A stretch of DNA of 48,483 nt from Verrucomicrobiales bacterium (GTDB lineage Bacteria > Verrucomicrobiota > Verrucomicrobiia > Verrucomicrobiales > DEV007). Of this stretch, positions 34,231 to 44,365 are shown piece after piece; position 1 is the stretch's first letter, and every line of letters starts with the position of its first letter. Under the pieces are notes generated by a model. It was given only the letters and a program-made list of their open reading frames with translations, had not been told where the DNA came from and did not search any database. The stretch covers positions 1 to 48,483 of the forward strand of contig JAHEJT010000021.1 in NCBI GenBank assembly GCA_024638765.1. Direction: 5' to 3'. The translations under genes and the position numbers were made by a program.

Positions 34231-36399
34231 CTACTTTGCACTGGGCCACTGCGCGTCGATCTCCCGTCCCTGGTGCATAGTGAGCACGCGCATGCTGCGC
34301 CGCGCCACGACGCACTTCGCGGTGCCGGACACCAGGCGTTCACGATCGAAAAATCCGCCTACCCGGGAAGTATCGAGCTCCAATCTCCAGATCACGTTAG
34401 TCTTTCCGGGCAAAGTGAAGGTGCGTTGATGGTCGGATGCATTGAACAAAAAGAGGAATGTTTTCCCATGGGACATTTCTCGCCAGTTCTCCTGGGATCC
34501 GCGCGTGCTTCCACTCAACAAGGCCGCGATCTCTCCCGGCTGATCCGAGTGCCATTGTTCTACGGTCATAACCGCGCCCTTCACGTTGAACCACATGATG
34601 TCCTTGAAAGGAAGCCCGCGCAGTTCGCGGCCGTGAAAAAAACTCTTCTTACCAAAGATCGTGTTTTCCTTGCGCAGCTTAATTAGCCTCTTCACGAATT
34701 CAAGAAACCGCTCCTGGTTCCGGGTCAGCTCCCAATCCAGCCAGCTGATCTTGCTGTCCTGGCAATACCCGTTGTTGTTCCCCTGCTGAGTGCGGCCAAT
34801 TTCGTCTCCCGCGAGAATGAAAGGCACGCCCTGAGATAGAATCAGGGTTGTCATAAGGTTCCTCCGCTGTTGATCGCGCAAGGCTTCGATCGCGTGATCG
34901 TCGGTGGGACCCTCGACCCCGTGATTCCAGGAATTGTTATTCTCGTCGCCGTCGCGGTTTCCCTCTCCGTTGGCTTCGTTGTGCTTGGAATTATAACTGA
35001 CCAAGTCACGCAACGTGAATCCGTCGTGCGAGGTAATAAAGTTGATGCTGGCCTGCGGCGGCCGTCTCGAGCCGCTGTAAATATCCTCGCTTCCCGTGAA
35101 CCGGTAAGTGAACTCGGGAAGCATGAGGTGATCCCCTTTCCAAAATCGTCGCACCGCGTCCCGGTATCGCCCATTCAGCTCCTCCCATCCATGCGGGAAA
35201 TTGCCGACCTGGTACCCGCCCCAGCCCACGTCCCAGGGCTCGGCGATCATCTTTACCCTCGAAAGCACGGGATCGATTTGAATCGATTTGAAAAACGCGG
35301 ACCATCGGTCGAAATCCGTCTGGGTTCTGCCGAGAGTGGCCGCCAAGTCAAAGCGAAATCCGTCGACATGCATCTCAGTGACCCAGTAGCGCAGGCTTTC
35401 CAGCACAAGTTGCAGCGAATAAGGATGCCGCATGTCGATAGTATTCCCGGTGCCCGTGTAATCCGTGTAACGGCGCGGATCGATGACTTCCAGCCGATAA
35501 TACGCCTCGTTGTCGATCCCGCGGAAACTGAATGTAGGCCCGTTTTCATTGCCTTCCCCCGTATGATTATAAACCACGTCCAGGATCACTTCGATTCCCG
35601 CGCGATGCAACGCCTTCACCATCTCTTTGAATTCGAAGACCTGCTCTCCCCGTGTGGAGTCTCCCGCCGTGTAACGGGCTTCCGGAGCAAAGTACCCCAC
35701 CGTGTTGTATCCCCAGTAATTAGTGAGGCCTTTGTCCAACAGAAAACCGTCGTCGATGTGATGGTGCACCGGCAGCAATTGCACCGCCGTGATGCCCAGT
35801 TCTTTCAGGTAATTCACAACGGGCTCACTGCCCAAACCCGCGTAAGTGCCCTGGAGCTGCCAATCGAGTTTGGGAAACTGCCGCGTGAACCCCTTCACGT
35901 GCAGTTCGTAAATGATGCTTTCGTCAAGCGGGGTTCCAGGAGGCTGATCGCCTTCCCAGTCGAACTCATCATCCGGGATCACCCCCTTGGCCACATGGGG
36001 CGCGCTGTCGGACTCGTCTCGCACCAGGTCGTCACCTCCAGTCATGGTCGCGTGCCACTCCGTCCGAGCTGAGATGGCCCTGGCGTAAGGATCCAAGACG
36101 AGTTTGTTGGGATTAAAGCGGTGCCCGTTGGGAGGAGCATAGGGTCCATGCACCCGGTATCCGTAAAGCTGCCCCGGTTCCAACCCCCCCAACGCGACAT
36201 GCCAAACGTCTCCTTCCCGGTGAGGCAACCGCACCCTGGCTGTCTCTCGCGCCGGATCTTCCCTGTCATAAAGGCAGAGATCGATCGCCGCGGCGTGTTC
36301 GGAAAAAATGGAAAAGTTAAAGCCGTCCGCAATGGCCGGCATGCGGGTGACTCCCAGGGGAGAAGCGGTGCTGGGAAGAAGAACCGGCGTGGAACTCAT
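34231..36399 (-). CDS. glgX: Glycogen debranching enzyme / isoamylase-type alpha-1,6-glucosidase
   Basis: From the ATG at 36399 the protein has 722 residues; an upstream frame to 36465 is unlikely. An N-terminal beta-sandwich (CBM48-like: FNFSIFSEHAAAIDLCLYDR) and the GH13 barrel follow. The four GH13 regions are visible: DVVYNHTGEGN (I), DGFRFDLAAT with the nucleophile Asp (II), MIAEPWDVGWGGY with the acid/base Glu (III), and FITSHDGFTLRD with His-Asp (IV). NEANGEGNRDGDENNNSWN is the GlgX/TreX-type segment. It removes alpha-1,6 branches from limit dextrin during glycogen breakdown. It is flanked by gltB upstream (129 bases) and pyk downstream, but no other glg gene is here. Confidence 0.93.
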   Translation of the reverse strand: MSSTPVLLPSTASPLGVTRMPAIADGFNFSIFSEHAAAIDLCLYDREDPARETARVRLPHREGDVWHVALGGLEPGQLYGYRVHGPYAPPNGHRFNPNKLVLDPYARAISARTEWHATMTGGDDLVRDESDSAPHVAKGVIPDDEFDWEGDQPPGTPLDESIIYELHVKGFTRQFPKLDWQLQGTYAGLGSEPVVNYLKELGITAVQLLPVHHHIDDGFLLDKGLTNYWGYNTVGYFAPEARYTAGDSTRGEQVFEFKEMVKALHRAGIEVILDVVYNHTGEGNENGPTFSFRGIDNEAYYRLEVIDPRRYTDYTGTGNTIDMRHPYSLQLVLESLRYWVTEMHVDGFRFDLAATLGRTQTDFDRWSAFFKSIQIDPVLSRVKMIAEPWDVGWGGYQVGNFPHGWEELNGRYRDAVRRFWKGDHLMLPEFTYRFTGSEDIYSGSRRPPQASINFITSHDGFTLRDLVSYNSKHNEANGEGNRDGDENNNSWNHGVEGPTDDHAIEALRDQQRRNLMTTLILSQGVPFILAGDEIGRTQQGNNNGYCQDSKISWLDWELTRNQERFLEFVKRLIKLRKENTIFGKKSFFHGRELRGLPFKDIMWFNVKGAVMTVEQWHSDQPGEIAALLSGSTRGSQENWREMSHGKTFLFLFNASDHQRTFTLPGKTNVIWRLELDTSRVGGFFDRERLVSGTAKCVVARRSMRVLTMHQGREIDAQWPSAK

Positions 36400-36528
36400 C
36401 GTGGATTCAACAACACGTTCGCGAATACCCGACCGAACTTCCTTTGATCCGGTCCATCGCCGCAATCTTCCCGGCTCCGTGGAGCCCCGACAAATCTGAG
36501 CGATTTCCGGACCTCCATGAATTCATTT

Positions 36529-39500
36529 CTACTTGGACGGTGATACCACCGCACCCTCTTCGGCGGGAGCCGAAGTCGCCGCCTCCGCGGCATTCGCCTC
36601 CTCATCGTCTCCGGGCGGTGGTTCGGGAGTGGAGTTGGGACGCACCACCACGAACGCCTTCCGGTAATGATCCCATTTGGCGATGATTTCCTTGGCGCGC
36701 TCGCTTTCGGTGTGCTCGATATGACGGTAAATCAGTTCCTGGAGCAGCTTCACGTCCTCCGGATCTTCCAGGGGTGACATCGCAATCAGCTCGGAATTGT
36801 AGAGCTTCTCAAACTGCTCGTCCTCATCGAGGACAAAAGCGACGCCGCCGCTCATGCCGGCCCCGAAATTCTTCCCGGTCTTCCCAAGCACTACAACACA
36901 ACCATTCGTCATGTATTCGCAGCCGTGGTCTCCGACGCCCTCAATCACGGCAGTGCCCCCCGAATTGCGCACGCAAAACCGTTCCCCCGCCATACCGCAA
37001 CCAAAAAGATGGCCTCCGGTCGCACCGTACATCACGGTGTTCCCCATTATCGCGTTATCACCGGCGACAAAATTTCTTTCCGGGGGAGGCACGATGATGA
37101 TCTCTCCACCGCACATTCCTTTGCCCACGTAATCGTTGGCTTCTCCCACCAGCGTCATGCGCACACCGCTCACCAAAAAGGTCCCGAAGCTCTGGCCGGC
37201 GCTGCCGGAAAATTTCAGATCAATAGTTCCTTCCGGCAATCCGTAGTTTCCATGCTCGTAAGCAATCTGTCCCGAGAGCTTGGTGCCCACGTTACGATTG
37301 GTATTCACGACTTTGTATTTCAGGGAGATCTTTTTCTTGTCCGTGATGGCGTCCTTGGCCTGCTGCAGAATTCTATCGTCCAACGGATGCGCCTGGATTC
37401 CGTCGTTCCGGTCCAAAAGGCAAATGCGCGGAATGTCTTCGCCCGACTCCGCGGCCACGTCCCGCAATACCCGGCTCAAATCGAGGGTGTTGGCCTTGGG
37501 ATGATCCGGCACATGGCGCTGCCGCAGGAACCCGGGCCGGCCGATAAGATCGTTCAGTTTCCGGACCCCCAGTTGCGCCATAATGGCACGTGTCTCTTCG
37601 GAAACCGCGTTGAAAAAGTTGATGACATGCGCAACTTCGCCCTTGAACTTCGCCCGGTATTTCGGGTCCTGGGTAGCCACACCCACCGGACAGGTGTTGA
37701 GATGGCACTTGCGCACGTAGACGCAGCCCATCGCGATCAACGCGATGGTCCCGAAATTGAATTCTTCGGCCCCGAGCACGGCTGCATGAATGATATCGCG
37801 TCCAGTCCGCAGTCCGCCGTCCGTGCGCAGTGTGACCCGGTCGCGAAGTCCGTTGAGCATGAGGACCTGCTGGGTTTCGGAAAGCCCGATCTCCCAGGGC
37901 AAGCCCGCGTGCTTGATCGAACTCATGGGAGACGCACCCGTCCCGCCGTCATGACCGCTGATGAGAATGATGTCCGCGTTGGCCTTGGCCACCCCGGCGG
38001 CGATCGTCCCCACACCGGTCTCCGCGACCAGCTTGACGCAAACCCGCGCCCGCGGGTTAACCTCTTTGAGGTCGTGGATCAATTGCGCCAGATCCTCAAT
38101 GGAATAAATGTCGTGGTGCGGCGGCGGACTGATTAACTGCACACCGGGTTGAGTGTGCCGTAGACGCGCTATCAGCTTATTGACCTTGTGCCCGGGTAAC
38201 TGGCCGCCCTCGCCGGGCTTGGCGCCTTGTGCCATCTTGATCTCAATTTCCTCCGCGCTCGCGAGGTATTCAGCCGAGACGCCGAAACGTCCGGAGGCCA
38301 CTTGCTTGATCTTGCTGTTGGCCCAATCGCCGTTGGGATACCGCTTGAAACGGCGCGGATCTTCGCCGCCTTCGCCGGAATCCGATTTCCCCCCTATTTC
38401 GTTCATGGCGATCGCCAAGGTCTCGTGCGCCTCCGGACTGATCGCCCCCAGGGACATCGCCGCAGTCGTGAAACGCACCCGGATATCTTCAATGGGCTCA
38501 ACTTCCTCAATCGGAATGGGCCCCGAGGAAAGGGGGATCAGATCGAACATGTCATGCAGCGACACCGGGGTATTCTCCAGGACCGCCTCCACGTACTGCT
38601 CGTATTTTTCCGGGTTGTTGGTCTTTACGAACTCGTGAAAGGGCTTGATCACCTTGCCGGTAACCGCATGCATTTCACCCTCGCGCCGTGGCCGCATATA
38701 CCCCGGGTCTCCCAACTTGCGCGCCGCCCCCTCTTCGCCCGGCACGGCTTCTCCGAACGCGGATTGGTGGCGCGCCACGGTCTCGTCCGCAATCTCGCGG
38801 AACCCGATTCCTTCTATCTGCGAGGGGGTGCCGGGGAAACAACGGGATATGATTTCCGATCCCAGGCCGACCGCTTCGAAGATCTGCGCATTCTGATAAC
38901 TGTTGAGCACCGAGATTCCCATCTTCGACATAATCTTCAGCACACCTTTCTCCAGCCCGTCCATGTATCGCTGGAGGGCTTCCGAATATCCCACGCCCTC
39001 GAAAACGTTCTTCTTATCGTTCTCCACCATCTCGCGAATGGTCTCAAAAGCGAGATAGGGACAGACCACCGTGGCGCCAAACCCGATCAGACACGCCATT
39101 TGATGGGTATCCCTGGCCTCACCCGTTTCCAGGATGAGGCTGGTAAGCATTCTTTTCCCTCTCCTTCCCAGGTAGTGGTGCACCGCTCCCGTGATCAAGA
39201 GGGAGGGCACGGCGATCCGCGCGTGGTCGACGTTGCGATCCGATAAAATAATAATGCGAATCTTGTCATCTACCGCTCGTTCGGCCTCCTCGCAAATTCG
39301 ATCAATCGCCGCCATCATACCATCCCCACCTTCCGTCACCGGCCAGGTGATGTCGATGGTGCGCGATGGGAAATCGTGGTCGAATTCCTTCAGCGCTTGG
39401 AGTTCACGCTCGTAAAGAAAGGGTTTCTCGAGGTGAATAACGTGCGCATGGCGCGGAGTTTCATCGAGAAAATTTCGCTCGCGCCCCAGGTCGGCCTCCA

Positions 39501-41139
39501 CTGACATCACCAGCCGCTCGCGAATCGGATCGATCGGAGGATTGGTGACCTGCGCAAAAAGCTGCTTGAAATACGTGAACAAAAGACGCGGCGTTTTCGC
39601 CAGGACGGACAGCGCCACATCGTCTCCCATACTGTAAATTGGCTCCATCCCCGCCTTCACCAGCGGCGTGATGATCATGTCGACCTCTTCCTTGGTGACG
39701 CCGAATGCCACTTGCCGCTGGGTCAGAGTGAGCACGTCCAGGTCGCCTTCAGGTTCGATCGGCCCCCCCGGCGCGTGATCTTTGAAATCAATGCGGTTTT
39801 CCTTGAGCCACTGCCCGTAAGGTTTACGCGCGGCAAGTTCGTCTTTGATTTCGGAATCGAAAGAAACTTTGCCGGCCGCCGTATCCACCGCAATCATCTG
39901 CCCGGGGCCAAGCCGGCCTTTCTTGATCACTTTGGCGTCGTCCAACTCGACAACGCCGACTTCGGAACCGAGAGTAAAGATGCCGTCCTCGGTGATCTTA
40001 TACCGGACCGGTCGCAAGCCGTTTCGGTCGAGCGAGGCCGCGGCGGTTACCCCGTCGGTAAAAACCAATGCGGCCGGACCGTCCCATGGTTCGCAAAAAC
40101 AGCTGTGATACTGGTAAAACGCCTGCTGCGCCTCACTGGTGTAAGGATCGATTTTCCACGCGGGCGGCACCAGCATGCTCATGGCGTGCGCCAGAGAACG
40201 GCCCGAAAGCACCAGCAGTTCCAGGGCTCCGTCGATGCTCGCCGAATCCGAGGCATCCGGGTCGAGCAGATCGTGCAAATACCGGACGTCTTCTCCCCAG
40301 AGATCGCTCTTGAAATATGCCTCCCGCGCACTGAGCCAGTTCCGGTTCCCGCGCAAAGTGTTGATCTCGCCGTTATGCGCCAGCATGCGGAAGGGCTGAC
40401 TCAAGGACCACGTCGGAAATGTATTCGTGCTGAACCGCTGGTGATACTGACAAATCGCCGTCTCATAATTCTCGTCTTGGAGATCGACGTAAAACTTCTG
40501 CAACGCGGTTGCAACCAGAAGCGCTTTGTACGAGACGAGCCGGTGTGAGAGGCTGCAAATGTAATAATCCCGGATCCCTTCGTCGGCCGCCTTCAATTCA
40601 ATCTCTCGTCGCGACAGAAAGAGAGTGCGCTCAAAGGCATCGTCGTCGAGACCCTCCGGACGCTGCAGCAGCAAATGAAGAATCTCCGGCTTCGTCGCGC
40701 GCGCCTTGTCGCCCAGCGCGGAATCATTCGTCGGCACCTCACGCCAGCCGATCACTTTTACCCCGCGATTGCGGAGGACGCCCTCGGCGAGGATCTTCAC
40801 CTTGAGTTGTTCCGCAGCGTTCTCCCGGGAGAGAAAGAAGACGCCCACGCCGAGGTCTTCCGGGCGCTCGATTTTCCCGCCCAATTCTTCTGCCGCCGGT
40901 ACAAGGATCTTATAGGGCACGTTCGTGGTTACCCCGGCTCCATCGCCCGTTTTCTGATCGGAGTCCACGGCCCCGCGATGGACCACGTTGCAACAGGAGG
41001 TCAGACCATAGCGGAGAATGCGATTGGTCTTCTCACCATGAATGGCAGCCACGACGCCCACACCGCATGCGTCCCCCTCCCGCGCGGGCCAGTGCAGGGT
41101 GCCGGATGCTTTCAGGGGTTCCTGGTAATATCTATTCAT
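36529..41139 (-). CDS. gltB: Glutamate synthase large (alpha) subunit
   Basis: A 1536-residue GltB; the full length of the family is about 1500. From the ATG at 41139 the catalytic Cys is C25 in EGDACGVGVVA, which implies a 24-residue propeptide removed to expose the N-terminal nucleophile; a longer upstream frame lacks similarity. Domains in order: class II glutamine amidotransferase (about 25-430), central domain (to about 800), FMN-binding synthase domain (about 830-1200, with RARVCVKLVAETGVGTIAAG and LISGHDGGTGASP), and the GXGXG C-terminal domain. The 3Fe-4S cluster Cys are in CVYVRKCHLNTCPVGVA. It uses 2-oxoglutarate and glutamine to make two glutamate with reducing power normally supplied by GltD. 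No gltD is in this window. Confidence 0.96.
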   Translation of the reverse strand: MNRYYQEPLKASGTLHWPAREGDACGVGVVAAIHGEKTNRILRYGLTSCCNVVHRGAVDSDQKTGDGAGVTTNVPYKILVPAAEELGGKIERPEDLGVGVFFLSRENAAEQLKVKILAEGVLRNRGVKVIGWREVPTNDSALGDKARATKPEILHLLLQRPEGLDDDAFERTLFLSRREIELKAADEGIRDYYICSLSHRLVSYKALLVATALQKFYVDLQDENYETAICQYHQRFSTNTFPTWSLSQPFRMLAHNGEINTLRGNRNWLSAREAYFKSDLWGEDVRYLHDLLDPDASDSASIDGALELLVLSGRSLAHAMSMLVPPAWKIDPYTSEAQQAFYQYHSCFCEPWDGPAALVFTDGVTAAASLDRNGLRPVRYKITEDGIFTLGSEVGVVELDDAKVIKKGRLGPGQMIAVDTAAGKVSFDSEIKDELAARKPYGQWLKENRIDFKDHAPGGPIEPEGDLDVLTLTQRQVAFGVTKEEVDMIITPLVKAGMEPIYSMGDDVALSVLAKTPRLLFTYFKQLFAQVTNPPIDPIRERLVMSVEADLGRERNFLDETPRHAHVIHLEKPFLYERELQALKEFDHDFPSRTIDITWPVTEGGDGMMAAIDRICEEAERAVDDKIRIIILSDRNVDHARIAVPSLLITGAVHHYLGRRGKRMLTSLILETGEARDTHQMACLIGFGATVVCPYLAFETIREMVENDKKNVFEGVGYSEALQRYMDGLEKGVLKIMSKMGISVLNSYQNAQIFEAVGLGSEIISRCFPGTPSQIEGIGFREIADETVARHQSAFGEAVPGEEGAARKLGDPGYMRPRREGEMHAVTGKVIKPFHEFVKTNNPEKYEQYVEAVLENTPVSLHDMFDLIPLSSGPIPIEEVEPIEDIRVRFTTAAMSLGAISPEAHETLAIAMNEIGGKSDSGEGGEDPRRFKRYPNGDWANSKIKQVASGRFGVSAEYLASAEEIEIKMAQGAKPGEGGQLPGHKVNKLIARLRHTQPGVQLISPPPHHDIYSIEDLAQLIHDLKEVNPRARVCVKLVAETGVGTIAAGVAKANADIILISGHDGGTGASPMSSIKHAGLPWEIGLSETQQVLMLNGLRDRVTLRTDGGLRTGRDIIHAAVLGAEEFNFGTIALIAMGCVYVRKCHLNTCPVGVATQDPKYRAKFKGEVAHVINFFNAVSEETRAIMAQLGVRKLNDLIGRPGFLRQRHVPDHPKANTLDLSRVLRDVAAESGEDIPRICLLDRNDGIQAHPLDDRILQQAKDAITDKKKISLKYKVVNTNRNVGTKLSGQIAYEHGNYGLPEGTIDLKFSGSAGQSFGTFLVSGVRMTLVGEANDYVGKGMCGGEIIIVPPPERNFVAGDNAIMGNTVMYGATGGHLFGCGMAGERFCVRNSGGTAVIEGVGDHGCEYMTNGCVVVLGKTGKNFGAGMSGGVAFVLDEDEQFEKLYNSELIAMSPLEDPEDVKLLQELIYRHIEHTESERAKEIIAKWDHYRKAFVVVRPNSTPEPPPGDDEEANAAEAATSAPAEEGAVVSPSK

Positions 41140-41426
41140 GTGTTGCGGTGCAGTCGGCGTCCCGGGAGGAGCCAAATCCTTCCCCGCCCGGGGGGGACCG
41201 GGAGAGCTTAAAAGGCTTGGGGAGGCCGCGTCAAACAGCCCGTCCTCCCCGAAGGGGATACGCCCTGCTGACACCTGCGGAAGCCATAACCTATTAGAGC
41301 TTTTCTAGTAATTCAAGAATTCCTGGTCCCATAAATCGCCTTCACCGAAAATCAATGCGGGAGGCGAATGCGATCTCCCTCCTCCCCCGCGAGCCGGGCG
41401 CCAGCCCCTCTTCCTGCCCCGACGGC

Positions 41427-42497
41427 TCAGCTCTCGCTGTCCGGATAGCTTCCCAGAAGTTTCACGAAACTGCAGTGCTTTTCAAGTTCCTCCAGCGCCT
41501 TCAGCAGTTTCTGGTCTTCACAGTGCCCGACCATATCCACGAAAAAGAAATACTCCCACTCCCGGCGCTTGGAAGGCCGACTCTCTATCTTCGACATATT
41601 GATTTTGAACTCATAGAACGGTTTGAGCGCGTCGTAAAGCGATCCCGGCTTATCCCGGACGGAAAACATAATGGAAGTTCGATCGTTCCCGGTCGGGGGA
41701 CAAGTTTTCTCTCCGATCACCAGGAAGCGCGTCGTATTTGTCGTGCTGTCTTGAATCGCGCTTTCCAGCACCTTGAGTCCATGCAATTCCGCGAGGAGAC
41801 TTCCGCCCAGGGCGGCATAACCTTCCCCCGCCTTCTCGGCCGCCATCTTGGCCGCAGTGGCAGTGCTGGAGACCTCGATCAATTCCGCCCCTGGAAAGTT
41901 CCGGTGGATCCACTCCCCGCATTGACCGAAAACCTGCGGATGGGACACCAGCGTCGTAATCTCCTCGCGGGGAATTGAAGCCAGCAGATTGTTTTCGATC
42001 CGAAGTAAGACCTGCGCGCAGATTTTCAGAGGGGAATCCGCAAAGAGATCCAGCGTGTGACTCACTGCGCCTTCCGTCGAGTTTTCAATGGGCACCACTC
42101 CGTAATCCGCTTTGCCTCTTTCCACTTGGTCGAAGACCTCGCGGAAACTGTGCTGCGGAGAATAATTCACGCTGGCGCCGAACTTGTTGATCGACGCCTG
42201 GTGCGTCCATGTCCCTTCCGGACCGAGGTATGCAATACTTAATCCTTGTTCCAGTGCCAGCGCCGCCGACATGATCTCCCGGTAAATGGCGCGAATCGAC
42301 TCCTCCGGCATTCTGCCATGGCTCTTCTTCACAAGCGCCTGCAGGAGCTGTTCCTCGCGCTCCGGAGCGTATATCTGAAGACCGTCCTTCTTTTTGAGCT
42401 CGCCGACCTCATGCACAAGATCCGCCCGCTGGTTCAAGAGCGCCAGCAACTCTTTGTCGACGCGGTCGATCTCTTTGCGTAATTCATCCAGAGTCAT
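41427..42497 (-). CDS. pheA: Bifunctional chorismate mutase / prephenate dehydratase (P-protein)
   Basis: A 356-residue enzyme that turns chorismate into prephenate and then phenylpyruvate, for phenylalanine synthesis. The N-terminal AroQ-type mutase (1 to about 85) has LRKEIDRVDKELLALLNQRA and APEREEQLLQAL. The dehydratase domain (about 88-270) has IAYLGPEGTWTHQAS, VVPIENSTEGAVSHTLDLF and the catalytic TTRFLVIG. The C-terminal ACT domain (about 280-350) includes LYDALKPFYEFKINMSKIES, the site where phenylalanine binds for feedback inhibition. The gene follows scpB by 39 bases on the same strand and likely belongs to the same transcript. The 287-base gap to gltB downstream makes a separate gltB promoter plausible. 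Confidence 0.95.
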   Translation of the reverse strand: MTLDELRKEIDRVDKELLALLNQRADLVHEVGELKKKDGLQIYAPEREEQLLQALVKKSHGRMPEESIRAIYREIMSAALALEQGLSIAYLGPEGTWTHQASINKFGASVNYSPQHSFREVFDQVERGKADYGVVPIENSTEGAVSHTLDLFADSPLKICAQVLLRIENNLLASIPREEITTLVSHPQVFGQCGEWIHRNFPGAELIEVSSTATAAKMAAEKAGEGYAALGGSLLAELHGLKVLESAIQDSTTNTTRFLVIGEKTCPPTGNDRTSIMFSVRDKPGSLYDALKPFYEFKINMSKIESRPSKRREWEYFFFVDMVGHCEDQKLLKALEELEKHCSFVKLLGSYPDSES

Positions 42498-42536
42498 GAC
42501 AGCTCGACGGGATCGTTCCCTCCCTTCTCCCCACGG

Positions 42537-43283
42537 TCACCCGTCGGCGCCTTCTCCGGCTCCCACCGCGCTGACGGTTTCCTGCTCGCCCTGGCCAGCC
42601 GCGGTATCCTTCTCCTCTGAGTCTTCACCTGCGGAATCTTCTTGTGAAACTTCCCTCTCTTCTTTCCCCTCCTCGGAATCGCTCTCTCCCTCCCCCCCAG
42701 CTTTGGTTTCGGCCGTGGGAAGTTCGACATACTTCAACTCCGTCGCATTGGGCAGTTCCTCGAGATTCTTGATTCCAAAATGTTCCAGGAAAAAAGCGGT
42801 CGTCTCATACAGCAAGGGCCGACCCGGCACCTCGGCGCGCCCGGTAATGTGCGCCAGACCCCGGTCAATGAGCTTCTGGAGCACCCCGTCCACACTGACC
42901 CCCCGCACCGCTTCCATGTCGGCCCTCGTGATAGGCTGGCGATAAGCGATGATCGCCAGGGTCTCCAGTGCGGGGGCACTCAAGCGGTCCGGCTTCTTCG
43001 CCGGGAAGAGATGCCGCACCCACTGGGCATATTCAGGACGCGTGTAATACTTCCAACCGGTCGGTCCTTCCAATACAACCAGGGCGCTCTTGCGCTCTTC
43101 AAACTCCTTGTTCAGCCTCTTGAGCGCTTCCTCGACCTTTTTCTCGTCGGTTTTCAAGAGTCGCTCTCTCTGCTTCCCCTCGATCTCCTTGGCCCCAGCC
43201 CGGATGGTCTTGGCGAGCGAATTCGCGCTCAGCGGCTCGTGTGCCGCGAAGAGAAGGGCCTCGATGATTTGTGTCAGCTTCAT
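42537..43283 (-). CDS. scpB: Segregation and condensation protein B
   Basis: A 248-residue ScpB, the kleisin-partner of the Smc-ScpAB condensin. Two winged-helix domains are visible: the first has IIEALLFAAHEPLSANSLAK, and the second has LSAPALETLAIIAYRQPITR and DGVLQKLIDRGLAHITGRAE, ending in the usual GRPLLYETTAFFLEHFGIKN. The acidic C-terminal tail (Glu/Ser-rich from about 190 on) is longer than in Bacillus subtilis and looks disordered. It works in the cytoplasm as a dimer on ScpA. Order on the strand is scpA, scpB, pheA, and the 149-base spacer after scpA still fits one transcript. Starts at an ATG with no strong ribosome binding site. Confidence 0.93.
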   Translation of the reverse strand: MKLTQIIEALLFAAHEPLSANSLAKTIRAGAKEIEGKQRERLLKTDEKKVEEALKRLNKEFEERKSALVVLEGPTGWKYYTRPEYAQWVRHLFPAKKPDRLSAPALETLAIIAYRQPITRADMEAVRGVSVDGVLQKLIDRGLAHITGRAEVPGRPLLYETTAFFLEHFGIKNLEELPNATELKYVELPTAETKAGGEGESDSEEGKEEREVSQEDSAGEDSEEKDTAAGQGEQETVSAVGAGEGADG

Positions 43284-43432
43284 ATCAAATTAGCGCCGGA
43301 CTCACTCTCCGGCCGGGGCCGGACCGCAGGTCCACCCGGGATGCCTCAACATAGCGCCCATCCACGCGTTTCATCGAGAAAAAATCCTCAGTCCCCCGAG
43401 GCCCGCCACAGGACCGACCCCAGTCCGGAAAA

Positions 43433-44170
43433 TCACAGTTTCTCGTTCCGGTGGACCTCGATCTCGCCGAGGAGCCCTTCCTGGCGGACTCGGAAATACA
43501 TCAGTTTCATCAATTCCAGCAGCGCCAGGAAGGTAACGATCACCTCGGATTTCGTGGTCGCTTTCGCAAACAGCTCGGATAAACGGATAGAATTCCCGGG
43601 CAAAATCTCCTTCAGGAGAAAATCGATCTTCTCACTCACCGTGAACTGCTCATCCGCGATTTCCTCAAAAGCACTTTCTTCCTCGAACCGCGTCAGGATC
43701 TCCTGGAAAGCGTGGATCAGATCGAAAATTCCCACTTCCGCGAGAGTTTTCGCGCCTTCCTCTTCTTCCTCCCCAGGTTCTTCGGGCACGTGCGGAAAAT
43801 AATCTTCCTGCTCCAGCTCCCGCCGGTGCAGGAAACCGGCGGCATCCTTGAATTTCTTGTATTCGATCAGCTGCCGGATCAGCTCCCAACGGGGATCTTC
43901 CTCCTCCACGTCCTCCTCCGGCGCCTGCTGGTGTTTGGGCAGGAGAGTGCGGCTCTTGATATACATCAGGTTCGCCGCCATCACGATGAACTCGCTGGCC
44001 AGATCGATGTTCAGAAGCTTAAAAGTCTGGATATACTCGAGATACTGCTTCGTGATCCGCTCGATCGATATGTCATAGATGTCGACCTCGTCCTTCTTGA
44101 TCAGATAGATCAGCAGATCGAGCGGACCTTCGAAAATGTCCAGAGATACCTTGTAATCCGTGTCCAACAA
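43433..44170 (-). CDS. scpA: Segregation and condensation protein A (kleisin)
   Basis: A 245-residue kleisin that bridges the Smc heads and binds ScpB. The N-terminal SMC-binding part has YKVSLDIFEGPLDLLIYLIK and EFIVMAANLMYIKSRTLL; the C-terminal winged helix ends KSEVIVTFLALLELMKLMYF. Between them is a linker rich in Glu (QAPEEDVEEEDPRWEL). The chosen start is the TTG at 44170, with AGGA about seven bases upstream. The frame stays open for 88 more codons upstream (to 44434), but that part is not similar to ScpA and includes the divergent neighbour's start region. The next TTG (44167) is also possible. It is divergent from the AsmA-like gene at 44366. Confidence 0.9.
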   Translation of the reverse strand: MLDTDYKVSLDIFEGPLDLLIYLIKKDEVDIYDISIERITKQYLEYIQTFKLLNIDLASEFIVMAANLMYIKSRTLLPKHQQAPEEDVEEEDPRWELIRQLIEYKKFKDAAGFLHRRELEQEDYFPHVPEEPGEEEEEGAKTLAEVGIFDLIHAFQEILTRFEEESAFEEIADEQFTVSEKIDFLLKEILPGNSIRLSELFAKATTKSEVIVTFLALLELMKLMYFRVRQEGLLGEIEVHRNEKL

Positions 44171-44365
44171 GGCTCGTCCTAAACCAATTCCCAAGAGGCA
44201 AGCGAGCAAAAAATACCCCCTCACCCCGACCGCGTTTGAAGAATTTCCCGATGGAAAAAGTCGCCTCCATCCGGAAAATATTGTATCAGCTTTCAGACTC
44301 GCTGTGTCTCCACCCCGCACGCCGCCCTCGTGCGAGCCCTCCTTTCCCGGCCGACTCCAGTCACT

